Assembly (NCBI RefSeq): GCF_002878395.1
Contig: NC_061115.1
Location: 155,032,064 to 155,096,063, forward strand
Origin: Capsicum annuum
Taxonomy: Eukaryota > Streptophyta > Magnoliopsida > Solanales > Solanaceae
Direction: 5' to 3'
DNA: 64,000 nt
The position numbers were made by a program, and so were the translations under genes. Below the pieces are notes generated by a model that was not told the origin of the DNA, made no database searches, and saw nothing but the letters and a program-made list of their open reading frames with translations. Positions 43,664 through 56,288 of this stretch are shown here, piece after piece. Every line of letters starts with the position of its first letter. Position 1 is the stretch's first letter.

Positions 43664-45342
43664 TGATAGCTCCTAAGCACACTTGCAAGTGTACGTGGTC
43701 TACCAAGTAATATAGTGGACTTCAAGAAAGTCGAATATCGATCCCACAGGGACTTATTCCAACAACTATTTGACTTAAATTCACAATTCAGATTTAATTG
43801 ATGCAAGATAACCAAAAGAGATATTTTGGTTATTGTAAATTGCAAATAAAGTAAACAATGTGTAAAATAAAGGTCTTGAGACAATCAATAGAGTAAAACC
43901 CATTGTTAAAGCACTTTGAACAATCATACTACATTATTGAAATTCATTCGTTAACTCAGTTTACTTGGTTGTGGATTCGTAGGGTTAATTGCATGATCAT
44001 GATCTCCCAACCTCTAATTGTTTACCTAACTTGGACATTACAACTACATCATTGAGTGGGGATGTAATAATCCAATTAAGTTTTTAAGCTATCTTTCTAT
44101 GTGTGAATCAAGTAAGGCCAATAAGTACATCCATGTCCTAGACACTAATTTGAATTCCTTATTTCATAAAAGAATACAAACCATATATTGCTCATCCCCA
44201 TGTTCTATCTCCCTATTTCCTCTCTCGATATCACAAGGTTGACAATAGGTGTATTCTATGGGTGATCAAGCCTCAAAATAGTTAAAACAACAATGAACAC
44301 ACAACCAATAATGATAAGTAAATCAAACAAACTTAATCCAATTCAATAGTAGTCATGTTCTTGGCTTTAACCCCGGAAAGGGAGTTCTTAGCCACTAATA
44401 GTATAATCATCATCCAATTAATTGTATGAATGATCAAAAATATAAAAGAGCTAAATTAAGGAATGAAAAACCTCAAAAAAAAGTTGCATCACCCCCCTCA
44501 CTTGTCCAAGATGTTCCAATATTCTCAATAACGTGTACTGGGTTGGGTATTTATAGAAGAATATAAGCCTAAGCCATGTAGGATATGAATTGCACTTTTG
44601 GCCGTGCTTGGAATAGTTGGTGTGGAGCTTCGAGTACTTCATTGGAGGTATTGGCCCATATAATTAGGTATTCCATGGAATAATAAACTCATGGCGTTGG
44701 TAATATCATCAAGGGAGTAGTGTGTCGCCTCTATATCACGTTGGTTCACTGAAATTAGCCTCCAATATTTTTGTTAAGAGTTGGCCGTCCAATCTTTGTC
44801 CCAAGCCTTTTGTGGTGCATTTACAATAGATTTCCAGCCTTTATATCATCAATATATCACGATAATCAGCTCATAATGCTTCCTACATAATCACACACCA
44901 CGGATTAGAGATCACAACAACACAATATCAATACAGATGAATCAAAAGCACAAGCTAAGACTAGGCTTCCCACGATAATCGTACACTTTATGTTCCAATT
45001 CTTGACTTAATAAAATTGAACCTTTCACATTACCAACAAGTTATTCTATTTATAATTACACATTTAAACCATTAATAATTCCTTTAAAACATTAGAATCC
45101 CACGAAACCAACTAGACACACAACTAGCTCAAGCTAGTAAAACTAGTTTTTTCGATTGAACTCTAAATGACTCAATTGAGTACAAACTTGTTTGAAAACA
45201 CTTTTAACCATTGTAATCACGTCATTGAACACTATATGCTTGTTTATATGATCATAACACATAAATCACATGAATTATCCTCAAAACAAGACTAAAAAAG
45301 CTAGAATAATAACACTAGAGTGTATAAATACACCCATCATCA
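43664..45342 (-). repeat. 3' LTR of element G (1679 bp)
   Basis: On the minus strand begins TGATGATGGGTGTATT and ends at 43664 with the complement of TGATAGCTCC. It is about 400 bp longer than the other copy. Confidence 0.87.
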
Positions 45343-45356
45343 CCATCCCACACTTA
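45343..45356 (-). other. Polypurine tract of element G
   Basis: Minus strand AAGTGTGGGATGG directly before the LTR start. Confidence 0.75.
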
Positions 45357-47170
45357 AAAACTTGTTCGTCCTTGAACAACTCTTCACTATAAGAATCATA
45401 AGATGAGGAGACTCTTCACTTCTACAACATTAAAAACATTCAATCTAGTACTACAATGACTACACAGAATGCAAGTTTCTACACTAAGCATGTTATTTAC
45501 ACAATTGATAGTTCATGAACACTACTCCAAAACATCCTAGACTCAAGAATTGACTCAACAAGTGGAAAACTTATGCATATTGTTCAATAAAGGACATCAT
45601 ACAGATCACCCACATTCATCAAACATATGCCTCTCACAACAAAATACTTACCCATAATCACTCATAATAAAGCATTTTATAACATAATGGGTACAAAAGT
45701 CAAATTTTGCTCACTCTCACAAGAAACTCATTTTATAACATAATGGGTACAAAAGTCAAATTTTGCTCACTCTCACAAGAAATTCACAAGTTACACATAA
45801 TGAACCATAGGATTTCCCTCAGTGTAGTGCTACACTAATATCAGAATGATGGACCTTAAGATCAAATAGGTATTTTCCGCTTGTAATGCAGGGTAAAGGA
45901 CAGGTAGGAACTATTTTAGGATAGTAACTATCTTCCCTAATCGCTTTAGTACATAACTTTATACATTTAATTCACTCTACAACCAGATTACACAACTTTT
46001 GTCTGCCTCGTTTGTTCATTTTCACCCCATCTCATTAAGTTTATCACATACACTATGGTGGAGGATTCTATGAACAATTCATTCAATTTGAATAAATTTT
46101 TATTCATTTCACTACTCAATTCCCCACCACAACACATATTAATTCCTTCTTTTTTTCACACCAATAACTATTACCTCGGGGCTTTAATTTCAACTTTTTC
46201 TTCTTCAATTCCACACTCCTTAACTCAATAAATTTACACTAAACCACTTAGGAGCTTTGGATAAATTAAGATTTATCAAATAAAGGACTAACCTACATAT
46301 GAGGCTTCCACATAATAAGCTAAAGGGTCAACGGGGTTGACTAGGATTAAGCACAAAGGGTAGGTTAATAGAAGGTATAAAACAGGGCTATCAAAGAAAT
46401 GCCCATATCATCTCCTAAACCCACACTCGTTATTTTTCTTTGCACACACACCAGGAAAGTTCTAGACATCACATGCAACAAGGAATATACAACACCTTAC
46501 AGTCACATGGCACATGCTCAACTCACATAAAATCATCATAGACACTCAACCAAACAATAGCATGAATTTTAATCAAGCCAACAAGTACAAGAGTCATAAT
46601 CATGAGCCTAGGAGTCTAAAAAGTAGTAATTCATACAATCAACATGCTTTTACAAATAAAACACTTGCATCATGTAATCATATATAGCACCAACAAGAAT
46701 ATCTCACTTACTCCTAATCCTAAAATTTTTAAATTGACCCTAAAAAGGAAAATTTCCCCACCTCCACAATTAAAAATCAACTTTGTCCCCAAAGTATACT
46801 TAAAAGGAGAGATAGAAATACCCCCTAACGCCTTTAAGCCTATCTAGTAGCATCTTTAAACCTTAAGAGGGTCCGGGGAACCCCACACTCAATCTTTACC
46901 ATGTTCCTTAGCTCAAGTTTTCTGATACTCAGACTTCCCATCAACCTGCAACTCAACAAAAACAAAGACTATATGAAGAAAAAACTACTAAAAACTGAAA
47001 AACAAAACAATCCTACTTAACTTGGGTTGTCTCCCAAGCAACTCCTGATTTAGTGTTGCGGTATAACCCAACTCAACTTAACCAAGTTCTTTCATACTTT
47101 TCCTTACATATGGAGGACATATTCTTATTTATTTCTAACATCTCAAGGTCAAATCTCTTCTTTAACTTTA
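45357..47170 (-). other. Element G: long non-coding region between protease and LTR
   Basis: About 1.8 kb with no RT, RNase H or integrase words in any frame that I could recognise. It contains a 56 bp tandem duplication (45673-45784). The region may be a long 3' untranslated part of a non-autonomous element or the relic of a pol deletion. Confidence 0.6.
45673..45784. repeat. 56 bp tandem duplication
   Basis: Copies at 45673-45728 and 45729-45784 differ by a single base, unlike the heavily diverged surroundings, so the duplication is recent. Confidence 0.95.
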
Positions 47171-47810
47171 GCATTTTCAGGCTCATCAATCTGCATCATG
47201 TCCAGTTTTGGTAGTTGTGGCTTAGGGTGCTCAATGAGGGTGTCCAAAAAGGTCTTTTGTGGAACTAGATCCACTACCCTACATATATCTCCTTTAATCA
47301 CAGTAATCATACATAAGTTATTGTAGTGGGATTGTGTGTTAAGCTATTTGTAAACTTTGAAAACCACTTTTTCATCCTCCAACCTTATTGTGAGCGTACC
47401 CGCTCTTACATTAATTAAAGCTCCTAAAGTCGCTAAAAATGGATGCCCTAATATGATTGATACCTGTTTGTCTACCTAAAAATTTAGAATAATAAAGTTA
47501 GCAGGAATAATAAATTTATAAACCTTTATGAGCAAATCCTATATAACTTCTTTAGGATAGGTTATGGTCCTGTTTTCCAACTGTAGTAGTACAAAGCTCA
47601 GCCTAAGCTTCCCCAGACCCAATGTGTTGAACAAAGATAGGGGCATCAAGTTAATACTTGTCTCCAAATCATTAAGTTCCTGAATCACCTCACTGTTGCC
47701 AATCTGAATGAGGAGAGTAAACTTCCCAAGGTCCTTAAGCTTCTTGGAAATCTTTTGAGTCACCGCTGAACTACATTCCTCAGTGAGTGTTACCGCCTCC
47801 ACATCTACAA
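47171..47810 (-). pseudogene. pro: Element G: aspartic protease
   Basis: Minus strand 47802-47539 is open: KLKDLGKFTLLIQIGN, then the active-site region NDLETSINLMPLSLFNTLG and a TYPKEVI end. Athila/Tat elements usually read CDLGASINLMPLS here; the Asp is kept but Gly-Ala is changed to Glu-Thr. The following block near 47460-47410 reads ILGHPFLATLGALINV, the second conserved protease motif. A stop lies between the two. Confidence 0.82.
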
Positions 47811-49030
47811 CTTAACTTTATTAGAGACCACATCCCTCAAGTATTTATCATACTTGGGAATTTCCTGCAAAACACTTAAAAAGGTAAGTTAATGTGTAAT
47901 TCTATGAATATGCCAAGGAACTTCTTGAAACACACATCGTCCTTTGCATTCATATGATTTTGTGGGAAGGGTAGTTGTGCGATCTTCTTCACTTCTTCAG
48001 CAGCTTTTTCTTTTGAGTACTCAGACTTCCTCAACTTTTCAACATCTTTGCCATTTACCTGTATAGTCACCACATTAGCATCTACCTTATTAGTTATCTT
48101 TGAAGGTTCTTCATTAAGCTCTTTATCACTCCTCAAAGTGATTTCCATAACTTGTTTTGGATTTTTTGTACCTCCTGGCAAACCACCTTGAGGCCTAGTA
48201 TGTATTGTCTGTGATAACTGCCCCAACTATAATTCTAAGCTTCTCGTGGCCGCTTGCTGGTTCGTTACATCTACAACCAACTGTGTTTGATTAGCTAGAA
48301 TATGCTTTATCATCTCTTCGAAGTTGCTAGTTAACTGATTTGCTTGTGCCTATTGCTGATTGTTCCATGATGGATTTGGTGGATGAGTTTGCCACTTCAT
48401 GTTTTGTGTATTACCATAATTTAGCCTATGAAAATTGCCCATGAAAATTATAGACTCCAGATTTGCAGCATACATGGCCACAAAATGACCACTGCTGCCA
48501 CAAACCTCACACCAACCATTAGTTTGCTCAACTCCATTCATTATTGTTGCAGGCTGTGTAGCTCCCACTTTCAAGCTGTTGAACTGAGTATTTATCATAT
48601 TTTTCAATACAAAAACCTTTGTTCATAAAGCAGTGTATTGGTCCATCTCCAACACACCTACAAATTTCTTCGTAGCGCTATTAGAATCACCATGCTATTC
48701 AAGATTTCCTTTTGCGATGCGGTTAAATAAGGTGTACAACTCATCATAAGTCAACTCCAACACTTGACCACCTACAGCTGAATTTAGAAAAATTCTTATG
48801 TTGTGATAAGGTGCTTCTACAAAAGCATGAGTAAGTACCTCATTGGATTGTTGATGAAGTGGACAATCCCGAAGAAGTTCCTTGAACAACTCCCAATCAT
48901 CACTAGGCCAAACAAATGTTGAAATGAGGATTTCCTAAATCTACCTAAGAACAACATTATTGAAGAAGAAATACCAATCTCTAAACCAAGGTCAAAGTTG
49001 AGACCACCACCAGAGTACCAACAAATCAAG
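47811..49030 (-). pseudogene. gag: Element G: gag, C-terminal part
   Basis: Reading down from about 48960: the block WELFKELLRDCPLHQQ, VGGQVLELTYDELYTLFNRIAKGN (48890-48695), then CEVCGSSGHFVAMYA (a zinc knuckle near 48530-48490 with Tyr in the place of the last Cys), QTHPPNPSWNNQQ, and the open part 48226-47876 with QGGLPGGTKNPKQVMEITLRSDKE and FPQNHMNAKDDVCFKKFL. These are typical of Athila/Tat gag. The upper end is lost in element H. Confidence 0.85.
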
Positions 49031-49034
49031 CTAT

Positions 49035-50280
49035 AGAGCGTATAATTTCCAACTTAAAAAGCGATCATAAGAAAGGCCACCTGCCACTAACTCTCTAACA
49101 TCACATAAAGGAAAACAAAATCACAACAACAAAGGAGTATCTAAACTCCACACTAACAACAAAGAAAACTATCCCAAGGTTATGGACCTAACATACCTAT
49201 GAGATGAATCCATGACATCTCAACATTAATATTAAAATTGCTATGGGACGATGAAATATCCACAAACGAAGGATGAACACCAAATTGGTCTATCTCACAA
49301 ATGGGTTATACTAGAAAGGATAGGCAAAACAAAATCCTTCGCAACCCAGTAGTCAAGTCTAAGAATCTCAAACTCAAAAATGGGCAATATAACTACATTG
49401 CTAACTCAAAATCCACAACAACCATGGAAGGACACTTACCCTCGAACCACAACACATCTCTGAATAAATCTAATATAACTAACCAATAGAAAGCACAGTC
49501 AACCTCGGGGCGCTAGGGGAAATAAATTATCTAGTCGGGCTATATCTACTCAAGCCACCAAATATAATTATAGGGGAATAAAAGTCTAACTAGATAACAC
49601 TAATCCATACAGCTACCCAATGAGAATCAAATTTATCATGTAATAGGATCTAGTAATAACATCAGTAATATCAATAGCCTCACATAGTGGTAGCAATAGA
49701 AACAAAAATATCAATGTCAACATATTGAACAGGATGAACCAAAATAAATTTCAATATCATGTACCACTCAAGGGCCATAACAGGGCTAATGTGCCAAAAT
49801 AAGTAGGACTCAAACCCAAAACCACTCACATAGGCAAAAAATATTCATATATATCTACTCCATCCGCTACTAAAACAAATAAACCAAGAGTAGTAACATA
49901 AGCATGAATTCAACAATGAGGCACATAATGACCGATATAAATTCATCATGGCATATAATCATCAATGGGTATAAAAACCCTTATACACATAATAAGAGAT
50001 AAATACGAGAAATAAAAGCACGCCAATCATAGTGACATTCGTAGTCACATGCCTGACAAGCATAGAAAAATAAATTTGAATGAGACTAAATTAGACCGAC
50101 CGACTGAATTATCAACTTAGGCGCCAAGCGCACCATCTCTAATTAAAGAGTCCACAACATCATGAGCTAGTCTAAAGAAGCTGAATGAATGGATTCTCAT
50201 GTCAGGGACACTTTCTTGACTAGAGGCTAATCTCTCTATAGTTGTAGCAATTCCTGAAGCATAAATCTGGAGAGAACACA
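49035..50280 (-). other. Element H: internal region without recognisable coding content
   Basis: AT-rich, with no open frame of gag or pol character on either strand. It could be a non-coding internal part of a non-autonomous element or an unrelated fragment. The short frame at 49301-49489 has no domain. Confidence 0.4.
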
Positions 50281-50887
50281 AACTAAGACCAAATGGCTGG
50301 CCAAATGACGTTGAGAGAAATCTACAAAATTATGTCCAAACATCCAAAATCACAGCCTATCTTAGGAACTCTAGGCTATCGGGGAATACATGGTAACTCT
50401 AGCTGATCACCTATGTCATACCAAGAGCATTCTCTGAACAAGTGTCCCATAATAACACAACCAAACCAAGGTCCTGGAATACTTCAAGTGCAGCCCCTCA
50501 TAATCCAGAATAGTCTCCATAACCTAAAGAACCTTATCACACTCTGCAAGTCTGATGGGGACTCTTCCCAAATCCTTTTGGCTGTTACTAGAGATCATCA
50601 ACATCCTTTTCTAACTCTCTAGTTCGATGTTGTGCTTAAATTTTTGAAATGCATGTTAGAGTCTTGTCTGTATCTGTCGATAATATTACATGATCCTTCA
50701 AGGATAGAATAGAGTCAAAGAATATGTTCAAGATTTATTAAAATACGAGTACATGATAAGGAGTCATGAAGTGAATTTTCTAAAATGTCACTGTAGCCTC
50801 CCAAAGATAGGTTATAGATGTCTCCGTACCGATCCGTAGGACTCTACTAATACTTAGCTCTTGTACTAATACACCAATGAAACTTAG
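50281..50887 (-). pseudogene. gag: Element H: leader and gag relic
   Basis: The leader after the primer site contains the ACGGAGAC...CCTATCTT...GAGGCTACAG block common in such elements. A zinc-knuckle-like stretch FGCVIMGHLFRECSWY lies near 50485-50435, with the first Cys of CCHC replaced. Everything else is too decayed to follow. No pol domain is seen. Confidence 0.4.
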
Positions 50888-50901
50888 GCTCTGATACCAA
50901 T
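50888..50901 (-). other. Primer binding site of element H (intact)
   Basis: Minus strand TTGGTATCAGAGCC, without any change from the initiator-tRNA-Met site, next to the LTR end at 50903. Confidence 0.85.
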
Positions 50902-52238
50902 TTGTCATGACTCAATTTCCTTAGGTCATGATGGCACTTACCATAATCCACTTGTAGGCAAGCTACCCCATAGTCCAGAATGGCTAGTAATGGACTAATT
51001 AATAATATAAGAAAAAAATGCAGGATATATGAAAAAAAGATCAATACATAGATGAATCCCAACACCTAGTGGTATACAAGATCTTCTAATATAAAAAAAG
51101 TACAAAGGTAAAATATCAAAAGATATACAATGATACAACATACCTTCGAATACAACTTAGAGACTAGTCTAATACATAAGAGAGAGATAAGTAATACTCC
51201 AAATGTCAGGATCCCACTCTAAGTCTCTGAACTAGGTCTACTCTTCACGATGCATACATCAACGATGATAACCCATACTATGCCCTGCAGGCTGCAGAAG
51301 TATAGTATGAGCACTAAATAAATGGTAATCAGTAGGCTACTGCCAACTGAGCTTCAAAGATAAAGCAGATATACACAACATATAAACACAATGGAAATTA
51401 CACCCAAGAATCTAGAAATCATATACAAGTTAATGTGAATAATAAGAGACAACTATCCTATTTATGTCCAAAAGTCTAACATAGTAAGACTAAGGAAGTA
51501 TCACGATGAACTATTCTATTCCTGCAACTTTTAACATACATCAATGCTATACCATATATCCCGAGTCAATATACAAATAAAGAGAGAAAGAAAGATATAT
51601 AGTAATACAAGGTGAAATAACGACTACACAAAATTAAGAACAAAGAAGGGATATACGGTAGTACCATAGCTTCATATAGCTAGATATATTTATAGGTGTA
51701 AGTACATATAAACACGTGGTCATATCAACTCATAACCTATATCATTATATTCTCATTTTGAGACCTCATTATAATACTATCATGATTTAAATAGCATACT
51801 CACAGATTCTAATCACATGGCTAGACATGAAATAATCATGCATAATAATATAATCATAAGATAGGAGAGGCCGAAGACATTCCTTAAATCCCGATACTGG
51901 ATCAATGACCAATCTTTCATAAGCTAACCATAATAATGATCATCAAAATAATAACAACAATATCAATAACAGTGTGAATAACTGGCTACTCTAGACAGTC
52001 AAATACCTAGCCAATCTTATATGTACCCTACCACCCTAGGCTCAAAAGTTTAAATCAACATACAAAAACGTGAGACATATCCTTCACCCATATCTATGCA
52101 ACCGTCCCATACTAGCTGATAATTATAGGTGCATACTGGTGATAGGCGATACACATGTAGGAATGAATTCCAAGTGTACCATCAATATCACAACTCATCA
52201 TAACTATCCTCATCAGAACCATAATTATTGTAATCAAC

Positions 52239-52476
52239 CTTTGGCCTCACTGGGTATCAATATAATCTTAATAGTATCCTCCATAATCGAAACAGGTATC
52301 AATATCATCACAATATCCTCTAGCCTTGTTGGGTATCAATATCATCTCAATAGTATCCTCCGAACTTAAAAAGGGTATCAATATTATCATAATATCCTCC
52401 GGCCTTACCGGGTATCAATATGTCATCACAATATCCTCTGGCCTTGCCGGGTATCAATATATCATCATAACTATCA
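52239..52476 (-). repeat. 39-40 bp tandem repeat in H LTR
   Basis: About six units with the core GGGTATCAATAT.ATCATCACAATATCCTC. Units differ by 10-25 percent. Later units include a CCGGCCTTACC stretch that is GC-rich for this LTR. Confidence 0.8.
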
Positions 52477-54917
52477 ACACATAAATATAGTCATATGATA
52501 GGTGCACAGACGCAAGCCGATGTACTCATAACTGTAAAGATATCTATCTTGTCAATACATCCCAACTAACCATTATTATCTAACAAATAAATATGATTAT
52601 TAAAAAGTTAATTCGCTATTCCTCATAGGAACATAATCACCATTTATCCAATATTCATTATCATTAACTAATTATCATATATCCGATAATCATCATTAGC
52701 CAACAAATTACCAATTATCATCTAACGATCTTTTATTAACTAACATATATTATTAACTAACTATCATTTACCAACTAATCCTCGTTATTCAACTAATCCT
52801 CATTATTACTTAGTCAACATTATTAACTCAGTATTATCATCATCTAGGCATTGTTATTTACTAGGCATCATTATCACTAACTTTCTTTATCATCTAGCTA
52901 TATTAATTCACATTATCCTTACTTAACAACAAATATGCATCACAACTTTGTTATCACAGAAACTAATCATTATCATAGATTCATGACCACATATCGATTA
53001 TAATCATTAGCTATCATATTTCAACTGAGCAAGGTTCATTAACTAGTATATTAGATTTCTAGTCATCAAATACTTTATCCACCTAAAAGACATCTATCTA
53101 CCACATGGATTAACGTTTAATTAGGAAAAACAGTCATAAGATCATATTTCAACTAGAATTACATCAATTACCAATATAATAATCATGAATGTACCAAATA
53201 TATTTATGCCATCACCAGTATTCAATCAATAGAATAGTAAGCATCATACCATATCTTTCTCTATCCCATACCAGAGAGGTGTATACAAATATATTCATAT
53301 TCATAAACTGTAATCACATCACTTATAATGACAAACACTTTCCGAATATTCAATCAATGTCATAATGCAACCCTTGGCCCATTAATTTATCCAAATTAAT
53401 CTCAATAGTATAATCATGGCCTTAAGTCCATGTTCATATTCAACACTCATATCAATAATCATATTTCTAAGCCATATCATATCTCTATTCATCTTACATA
53501 TAGGAGGCATCTCGCATATAGGAGGCATAATGTCAAAAAGCAGGTAATCATCTCTAGGATATCTAATATCAATTGGCCAAACATCATGACAACGAGGAAT
53601 TTCACTTCTCTAGGCCAATTTACATATCCAAGAGGTACATCGTCTATATAGGTCCAACAATCATTACTAAAGAAAATAAGAACTTTATAGACCAATCATC
53701 AAGTCTAAGAGAAAAGAGCATCTCTATAGGCCACATAACGTATCTATAAGAAACATCATCTCTAAATGCCCAATATCAGTTCCACACGAGTATCATAACT
53801 ATAACTCAAAAACAATAATCTAGGATCATCAATACAAGTTACCAAGTTACAAAGTAACCTTATTCTAAAGTTTACTAGCCTCATCTATGTCTAATATTCG
53901 CAACTAAGTCACCAAGACTCAACACGAGCTTAAGCCTAAGTGGGTCGAACAATCCCACTCCTAATCCATAATTTCCATAATTAGGCATACTATGCCCCAA
54001 ACTAGGCTAAGGTATCTAGTTCATCTTCTAGATGTCAAGTAAGCCATATTCAAGCCTAATATAGCAACTTTGACTAGAAATAAGGGTACACAAGTCAACT
54101 CCATGCAACTTACAATTCGAAGACTTCCATAATAGCCCAATAAGGCTAAATATAAAAATCATGCTTCAAAAGCTAAAACTATATTCCAAATATAGAATTA
54201 TATTATATCCATGCTATAACTAATCTAAACTTGAGAGGGAAATAAATAAGAGTCAAAAGGGGTATAAACATGCCATTTTATGGGTCAAAAACCGTCATCT
54301 AATCCCCAAACATCAACAATCAATGTCAAGTCCTCCTATGCATAATCAAGCCTAACATCCATATTAACACGTAACATATACCATACATAATATATAAGAA
54401 AAGCAGACAGAAGACTACCTCAAGGCCAAACCAAAAAACCTCACTTTATGCACCATATGCTCATCTTTACTTTACAATCCTCAAAGTGTTATCACACAAT
54501 AAAAACCATAATCTACTCATAAACACAAGTCTAATGACACTCATACTGCAATATTATGCTTCAGGTCCAAAAATGAAACTAAAAACCTATGTGGGTCCAA
54601 CATACGGAGAATGAGTTTTCAAGGCCAATCCAATTTCGCACATGAACAAGGAATCATAACGCTCAAAGAATGGACAGAAACTAAGCATACTTTGGTCTAA
54701 AATCAAGCCCTAAGCTAAATTAGGGTTTTGGGTCCAAACTATGAAATTCAAGCATGAATTCAAGAAATTCTTACCTTAATCTTGAAGATAATCGTGATAC
54801 AAGATGATAATTAGGCTCCCAAGTTACCCACATGACCAATTTTGAGTTATTACACTCATTTTGGGGTTCCTAAGACTAAATATTGAAGGGAAAAAGGTCC
54901 AAACATGTCTTGGAACC

Positions 54918-54925
54918 TTTATATA
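54918..54925 (-). promoter_or_regulatory. TATA box of element H LTR
   Basis: TATATAAA on the minus strand, just downstream of the GC-rich motif array. Confidence 0.6.
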
Positions 54926-54944
54926 TCCCCTAAAGGTTCTCAGG

Positions 54945-55025
54945 TGCCACTATCGCAGTCACACGGGCCGCTATCATGCTCCCGCAATTGCACACTTTTT
55001 GCCACGATCGCGGTTGCACCAGATG
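54945..55025 (-). repeat. Cg-rich array (CGATCGCGG/CTATCGCAG) in H U3
   Basis: TATCGCAGTC, CCGCTATCATG, CCGCAATTG and CGATCGCGGTTGC recur in 80 bp. It is the only CpG-dense part of a strongly AT-rich LTR. Confidence 0.55.
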
Positions 55026-55685
55026 ACAGCAAACTGAAAAATGAGTTTTTGACCCTCAGAACTCATACGTAATCCAAATAACATGATCCAATAGTGAATT
55101 TTTAGTGTAAACCATATTTCAAATCCATTGGAAGGATCAAAAATTTCATAGGAGATCTTTTATGCAACAAGTACGGCCCACACCTATAGTTTTGTAACTT
55201 TTCATAAAATTTGCCCAATAGATCGAAATGAGTTTGGGAGGCTTAGTACCTAAAACAAGGGACTCCCTAGACTAAATTTGACATTTTGGATAGGATGGAA
55301 AAGTTTGATTTTCCATCTGAGGTAGTTTCAACAAAATGTAGGTCCCACATCCATTCTTTCCAATTTCAACATTTAGACCAATAGGTTGAAATAGGCTCAG
55401 GTGCATTGGGACACAAACTAAATGTCAAACTAGCCTAAAATCGATATTCTGGATCTCTTGGAACATTCAAAATTTTCATCCGAGATTGTTTCACTAAAGT
55501 TTCTGCCTGATGCTCACTTAGAACTAGTGAAGACTTCAAAATAGGGAATTGTCTCTAAAAACTAAATGTGCCCGGTAATTGAAACATCGATCCTAATATG
55601 TTATAAATGACTTAAGGAAGCTATGGATAAGATCAAATAGTGAAGATAAGCATAAATATGGAAAATGACCTGAAGGTTCATTACA

Positions 55686-56288
55686 CTTTTAGGCTAAGTC
55701 GTCCCATAATGTGATTGAATTTGACAACTCAGAGTTCAACCACTTTTTGGCTTCCCCAATAAATTAATAGAGGAAGAGTGTCAGCCCCACATAATCAACA
55801 TTCACATCTGCCAGAATGAATGTGTCCATGAGCTCAATGAAATTTTGCAAGTGGACTTGTGGATCTTCATGTGCAAGCTCTGTAAATTATCCACTACTAA
55901 TCAAATGTTGGACCATAAGGTTCTTTAGGTCAAACCTCCCTCCAGAAGCTTATTTCTAAAAAAGAGAGGTCAGATTTATTGGAAGTGGGATTGTTACTTC
56001 TCAAACGTCCCATAGGCTGATTGTTCATTAACCACGATAATAGAATTATCTTGATCTTTTTTATTTACAGAATACAAGGATTTTTTCTTTTATTTGTTGA
56101 TGAAAAAGTTGCTCGAGTTCGGGGCTTAGTTAAACCATGTCCGGATCCCTTGCTAGCTTACTACTTTGAAAACCTATTTCTTGCAAATACAAAATCAAGA
56201 CCAAGTGTAAAACACTAAAGAAATAAAAAAAAATTAAAAAATAAATCAATTGCCAAATTACAAGTCCCTGCCAGCATCGCCAAAAACT
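55686..56288 (-). pseudogene. gag: Element G: leader, primer site and gag N-terminal part
   Basis: Next to the LTR end at 56289 stands a TTTTTGGCGATGCTGGCAGG primer-site region, the TGGCGCC type usual in Athila-like elements (commonly assigned to tRNA-Asp). Gag follows with LARDPDMV, NQPMGRLRSNNPTS, and HEDPQVHLQNFIELMDTF near 55870-55800, then KKWLNSELSNSITLWDDLA, cut at 55686 by element H. The continuation is at about 49000 and below. Confidence 0.82.

Larger units (their letters stand above)
49035..55685 (-). mobile_element. Gypsy-like element H, one LTR and partial internal region
   Basis: Minus-strand LTR from 55685 (TGTAATGAACC) to 50903 (complement of TGTCATGAC), then an intact primer site, a leader and a short gag relic. 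The second LTR is missing. It splits the gag of G between about 55686 and about 49035. The five bases after 55685 are CTTTT; no matching copy is clear on the left, where the boundary is approximate. Confidence 0.75.
50903..55685 (-). repeat. 5' LTR of element H (4783 bp)
   Basis: Starts TGTAATGAACCTTCAGG on the minus strand, ends TCATGACA next to the primer site. It carries a GC-rich array (54945-55025), a TATATAAA box (54925-54918), a 39 bp tandem repeat (52239-52476) and a long AT-rich section with ATTATCATT-like words (52560-52990). No internal LTR ends or target duplications show an insertion inside it, but I cannot exclude one. Confidence 0.75.

Noticed and set aside
43501..43884. 127-codon minus-strand open frame
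   Set aside because: It crosses the junction of B's LTR and G's LTR, so it was made by chance from two elements.
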